DNA of 64,000 nucleotides from Daphnia pulex (Eukaryota; Arthropoda; Branchiopoda; Diplostraca; Daphniidae): NCBI RefSeq assembly GCF_021134715.1, contig NC_060023.1, positions 5,704,001 to 5,768,000 of the forward strand, read 5' to 3'. Shown piece by piece: positions 60,241 to 64,000 of this stretch (position 1 is its first letter; each line of letters starts with the position of its first letter). The notes under the pieces were generated by a model. It saw only the letters and a program-made list of their open reading frames with translations, ran no database searches and was not told where the DNA came from. The position numbers and the translations under genes were made by a program.

Positions 60241-62149
60241 TATTGATTTCTTTCGCTAAATTAAAAAAAAAATGTATTGGCGTCTGTCCATTCTGATTTC
60301 AGGTTAATCACACACTACTTATCATGGACGATGGACTTCATCTTGCCGTGTTGGGGAAATTGCAGAAATCAAAACTTATTAATTATGTATTAGATATATA
60401 GATAAATTACAAGTGTAATTTAATAGGGATATGAGTCTCTTACCCGTAAACCAATTAGGACTAATCGGTCCCTTGCCGAATCGGCATCGCAAATCGAAAT
60501 TTTCTTCTTCCTTCCTTTTCTTTTTCCCCAGGCACAGTCAAGTCTGTTTGCAGCGGGGCTTGCCGCCGGCCACTGGCCTGAATGTCCAATTCTTTCAGGC
60601 TAGTGGCGCTAGTAGGCTTGTTTCCATTCCCTTCACTAGCGGCACCACGCTGAGGCCGGCAGGCTGCGGCAGTAAACAGTCTGACAGTCCGACAGTCCGA
60701 CTGTGGCGTGTTGACGAAGTTGAAACGATATGCTGACGGTTGATTTTTTGTTTAACTTCTGGCGGAATTTTTGTGTGAATAAGTGCGCGTGTGTGAGTGT
60801 GCTATTTTGTGTATTGGGTGTTCCGGCTGATATTTTGGGTGAATGGATATGGGTATGTCGAGTGATGGCGATTCCGTCGGAATTTTGTTTTTTGAATGGG
60901 CTGGTGTGTGCGTGAGTTTGGATTATATTGTACAACTATTTTTTGAAAGTGTGGTACTTCTGGGCGGCACCTTTTTTTAGATTTGAATCCAATAAACGCT
61001 CCATTTTATATTGATTTGAATTCAAGCGTTTTCTCCCCAATTTTTTTTATTGAAGACCCCTGACATTTTTTTCTACAATGTTAATCTCGAGTGTAACTGG
61101 ACATAAAATTTTGTAATTGAATTAGACATTACTTGCACGCGACGTAATAACACAGATAGATCGTTAGATTTTTTATTGAAACGTGTTATATTTTCAGAAT
61201 TAAGGTGTTTTAAATATTTTTTTTTGCGAACAAAAAATTTTGGTTAGGTACATAAGTATTTTGAGGGCAGGAAATAGCGATGGAAAATTTAACAAAGGTT
61301 TTAATTAAGCCTAAAGTTTTTGCCGCTCGTTTGGATGCAAATTGCACCTTATCGACTCTTTTCATTCACTGTATCGTGAAGTTCCAACCCACGCAGTAAA
61401 GCTTCGAACCTGGAGTTCTCTTGTTCTTTGGTTTTCAGATTTGCACGAAGGCTCTCGATTTTTTACTCGAGTTTCCGTTTCATCTTATGCGCTTTAACTA
61501 TTGACCAACAATAAATCATGTGAATTAGATTTGTTGATAATTTGAAAACAAGAAACACGGTAGCACCTCCTCTAAAGTTGCCAAACTGGCAGACAAGGCG
61601 ACGTTGAAACTTAAGGTATGTTCTGATAATTTAAGGTGACTATCGTAGACAGAAATTTGAGCCTTGATAGGAGTTTGATCAAATTTTTTTATCATCGAAG
61701 CCCTCTCCGCTGCCACTTTCTTGGATACGACCTTCCTCTTTAATTCGCCAGCAGCATATTTATCACATGTCTTATATTTTTCCAGTCCACCATACATTTT
61801 GGCTGGGCAGGTATGAGGTATTGGTTTCGCATTGTGACACCCAAGAACAGCAGAAATTCGGGTTTGTGGGCTTATTACAGCACCACGATACTGATGGCTT
61901 GTTTGTCTTCTTCACGGGGTAGCTTTGACCAACCCCATCGAATAATGTCTTGTGCTCACTGAAAAATAAAACACGTTACTTGGGAAAATATACATAAAAA
62001 AATATCGCTGTGCATTAAGTTTAATAGTAGGCTTTGATGAAACTATATTAAGATGTTTCTACATTTCTGATGAATTTATTTAAAAAATGGTCGAGTACAC
62101 ACTAATTCATTATTTCCGCAAAGCGCACATAAATTGCCGCTCCAGAAAA
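60241..62149. other. Decayed sequence without a recognised gene
   Basis: A GC-rich patch near 60540-60720 contrasts with the AT-rich surroundings. On the - strand at 61525-61960 a lysine-rich frame (MYGGLEKYKTCDKY at its start) may be part of another repeat protein; I cannot name it. Confidence 0.3.
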
Positions 62150-62235
62150 GCGGAGGCAAGGCGCTAAGCGCTAAAACAGTGGACGGTCGAGCGCATAGCG
62201 CTAGAAAAGTGGACGGGCGATGCTAAACACTAGAA
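62150..62235 (+). repeat. Degenerate tandem repeat around GCGCTA
   Basis: Three units of about 30-35 bp, each with GCGCTA or TGCTAA, then AGAAAAGTGGACGG or a close variant. The last copy is the most degraded. Confidence 0.6.
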
Positions 62236-63557
62236 TAGCGTATCAGATATTACTAGAATTTCGCTCATGAAATTAAAGTTAGTGGTAAATTATTTAATAA
62301 CATATATTTTACTAAATTTGTACTCCTGTGCGCCTTAGTCAGTGAACACAGGTAAAACCGTCTCATGGTTACAAGGGTAAAAACCACGAGCCCTTAAACC
62401 ATTTTGGCCATAGTTCAGTGACAAAATCTGTCATACACGATGCAGTAGGTGGGCCTCATATCTTATGGATACTTGATTTTGAAGTTTCTGGCTTGCCCAT
62501 CACTCCTTAACTTTGGTTTGCCACATCCCTTCAAGTGGGTTTATCAAAGTTACATCTGATAGCTGCAATAAATGTGTAATATTCGGAGAGAAGCATACAA
62601 GGACAACATAATTTGTAGAGCAAATTTCAGAAATTTGTATATTGATGCTGCTGCTGCGAAGACCTTAAAGGTATAATACAACGAAACAAAATTATATTAT
62701 TCCGCTTCAGTTCTGGGATAAATTTGATAAATTTGATAAATTATTTGATTAAGCAGCCTAAAGAAAAATGATACAACGGCACCAGCAGAAGGTAGTGCAT
62801 AAGTCCCTCCAGGCTATTAGCCGTATCAATCAATGTCAATTAGGCCAGCAACTAACGGAAAGCTTCTTGGTTCACTATATACGAAGGCCTGTATAAATGC
62901 AATGGTTCTAATGTGAAGGCCGATATATAAGACCTTCTGCTGGCTTGAACCATGAGCGCATCGGACCGTACGAAAAAATGGCTGCAAGGCAGGGAGGGAA
63001 ACCAGCTAAATTATCGTTTCACTAAATTAGTCATATCTCAACCAATAAAATCGGGAAAGGAAATTCCTTTTGGATTTCGGTGGTTGAGATTGCAATAAAC
63101 CTTTTAAAAAAAATTGTTTTTTCCCTAGCTCCCCCGCTTTTCCGAAAATTGATGTCAAAGCCCCCACTTTCTGACAAAATTAAAAAAACCCAAACTTTAG
63201 AGCTAAATAACTCCTAAACGGGTGGGAATTTTGTCATTCTGCAAACGCAGGTAAATCCGGCGTGCGAAGACAAACATGGCTTAATTTTTTAAATATTTTT
63301 AATGCCTTTTTCGGATTTAGATCTGGAAAGCCACTCCGGGATTTCGGTCTACTTGAGTCGTGGATCGCTAGTTAAATTCCTATTATGTGGTTTGACGTAA
63401 GAAACGTTTTCAAACGATTAATCGTGTTTCTTTCCATGTATAATACACGAATTGTCTCGCGCATAGCAGTTTAACTGCAGTTCCTTAATCCACAATAGGT
63501 TCTAGAAACGCAATACATAATTCTGATAGAATTTATCGCAGCGCCAATCCAACAGAA
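62236..63557. other. No gene recognised
   Basis: AT-rich sequence with only short frames. Confidence 0.35.
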
Positions 63558-63857
63558 CTATACACGGATATTAAAAGCAATGCGAAAGAGATGGGTTTTC
63601 AATGCTTTCCGAAAACTTGGCAGAGTAGACATGGCACGAATAGCAGCAGAAAATTTGTTCCACACAACTGGGGAATGGTTTGCGAAGGCTCTAAGCCAAC
63701 GAGTTTTTACAAGGACAGATGGTGGGACTAGATCATGGTGGGCAGATGGCGCAATAGAAGACCGTAATATGCAGCCACCCGGGTTAGCAATGCTCGGACG
63801 ACTTAACAGCCTAGACAAGTAAGAGAGGGCACAAACGTTCAAACATTGGAAGGTCAA
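63558..63857 (-). pseudogene. LINE retrotransposon 3' end (ORF2 C terminus)
   Basis: The - strand frame carries the pattern VVWNKFSAAIRAMSTLPSF followed by RKALKTHLFRIAFNI. This corresponds to the W-N-LP-----S--SFK-ALK--LF pattern found at the end of LINE reverse-transcriptase polyproteins. The upstream reverse-transcriptase motifs are not in the window, which ends about 140 bp further on, so a 5'-truncated or window-cut copy is implied. Confidence 0.6.
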
Positions 63858-64000
63858 AACCGTGATCTTGAAGTCGATCCTGTAGGAGATAGGCAGCCAA
63901 TGGATGGTTTTAATAGTAATTAAAAGAATTTAACTGTTTTTTATTAAAGATTTTTTGCATTTCACTGTTATTTACCGAGTAAGGTAGGAAGAACATTTCG
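63858..64000. other. Window end, nothing recognised
   Basis: Short stretch beside the LINE remnant with no frame or repeat that I can name. Confidence 0.3.

Overview
This is eukaryotic nuclear DNA, almost certainly from an arthropod and probably a branchiopod crustacean of the Daphnia type. The genes have many short introns (often 60-100 nt) with GT-AG borders. The proteins are clear animal orthologues, and the flanks are AT-rich and full of decayed transposons. The species is an inference; no marker here fixes it.

Gene-dense part, 4-28.9 kb. On the + strand lie WDR44 (4.06-11.56 kb), the E2F partner Dp (15.6-17.3 kb), the ER co-chaperone DNAJC3/p58IPK (19.9-21.9 kb) and the kinase BCKDK (24.0-25.8 kb). 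On the - strand lie the F-box/SPRY protein Fsn/FBXO45, COP9 subunit 9 (CSN9), the mitochondrial import J-protein DNAJC19/Pam18 and a CaMKK. One 3.6-kb intron of WDR44 holds two complete - strand genes. One is an XXYLT1-like glycosyltransferase that has lost the DXD motif. The other joins a HYD1-like ADP-ribosyltransferase fold directly to a RAD52 DNA-binding domain. That fusion is the most unusual gene of the window.

Decayed block, 30-38 kb. Two tandem arrays of the same repeat (about 203/214-bp alternating units) lie in opposite orientation at 30.2-30.8 and 37.2-37.9 kb. Between them sit a broken stargazin/TARP-type gene (+) and a broken internal fragment of Integrator subunit 1 (-). Both keep introns but carry stops and frameshifts.

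Second gene cluster, 38.3-47.8 kb: Aurora kinase (-), then a small two-membrane-span protein whose stop codon is 15 nt before the UBXN6 start (+, possibly dicistronic), then synaptojanin (-) with Sac1, 5-phosphatase and proline-rich parts.

Transposon graveyard, 48-64 kb. It holds relics of a Helitron, a MULE/FLYWCH-type transposase, a LINE 3' end and a possible Gag, plus several fold-back elements. The only gene-like locus is a 5'-truncated JmjC (KDM4-like) gene at 57.4-58.6 kb whose metal-binding triad is intact.

The intact genes are mostly unrelated housekeeping, membrane-trafficking and signalling genes. Exceptions are two J-domain genes sharing one 229-bp promoter, and WDR44, UBXN6 and synaptojanin, all of membrane traffic. 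Exon borders were placed by eye from homology and splice signals.
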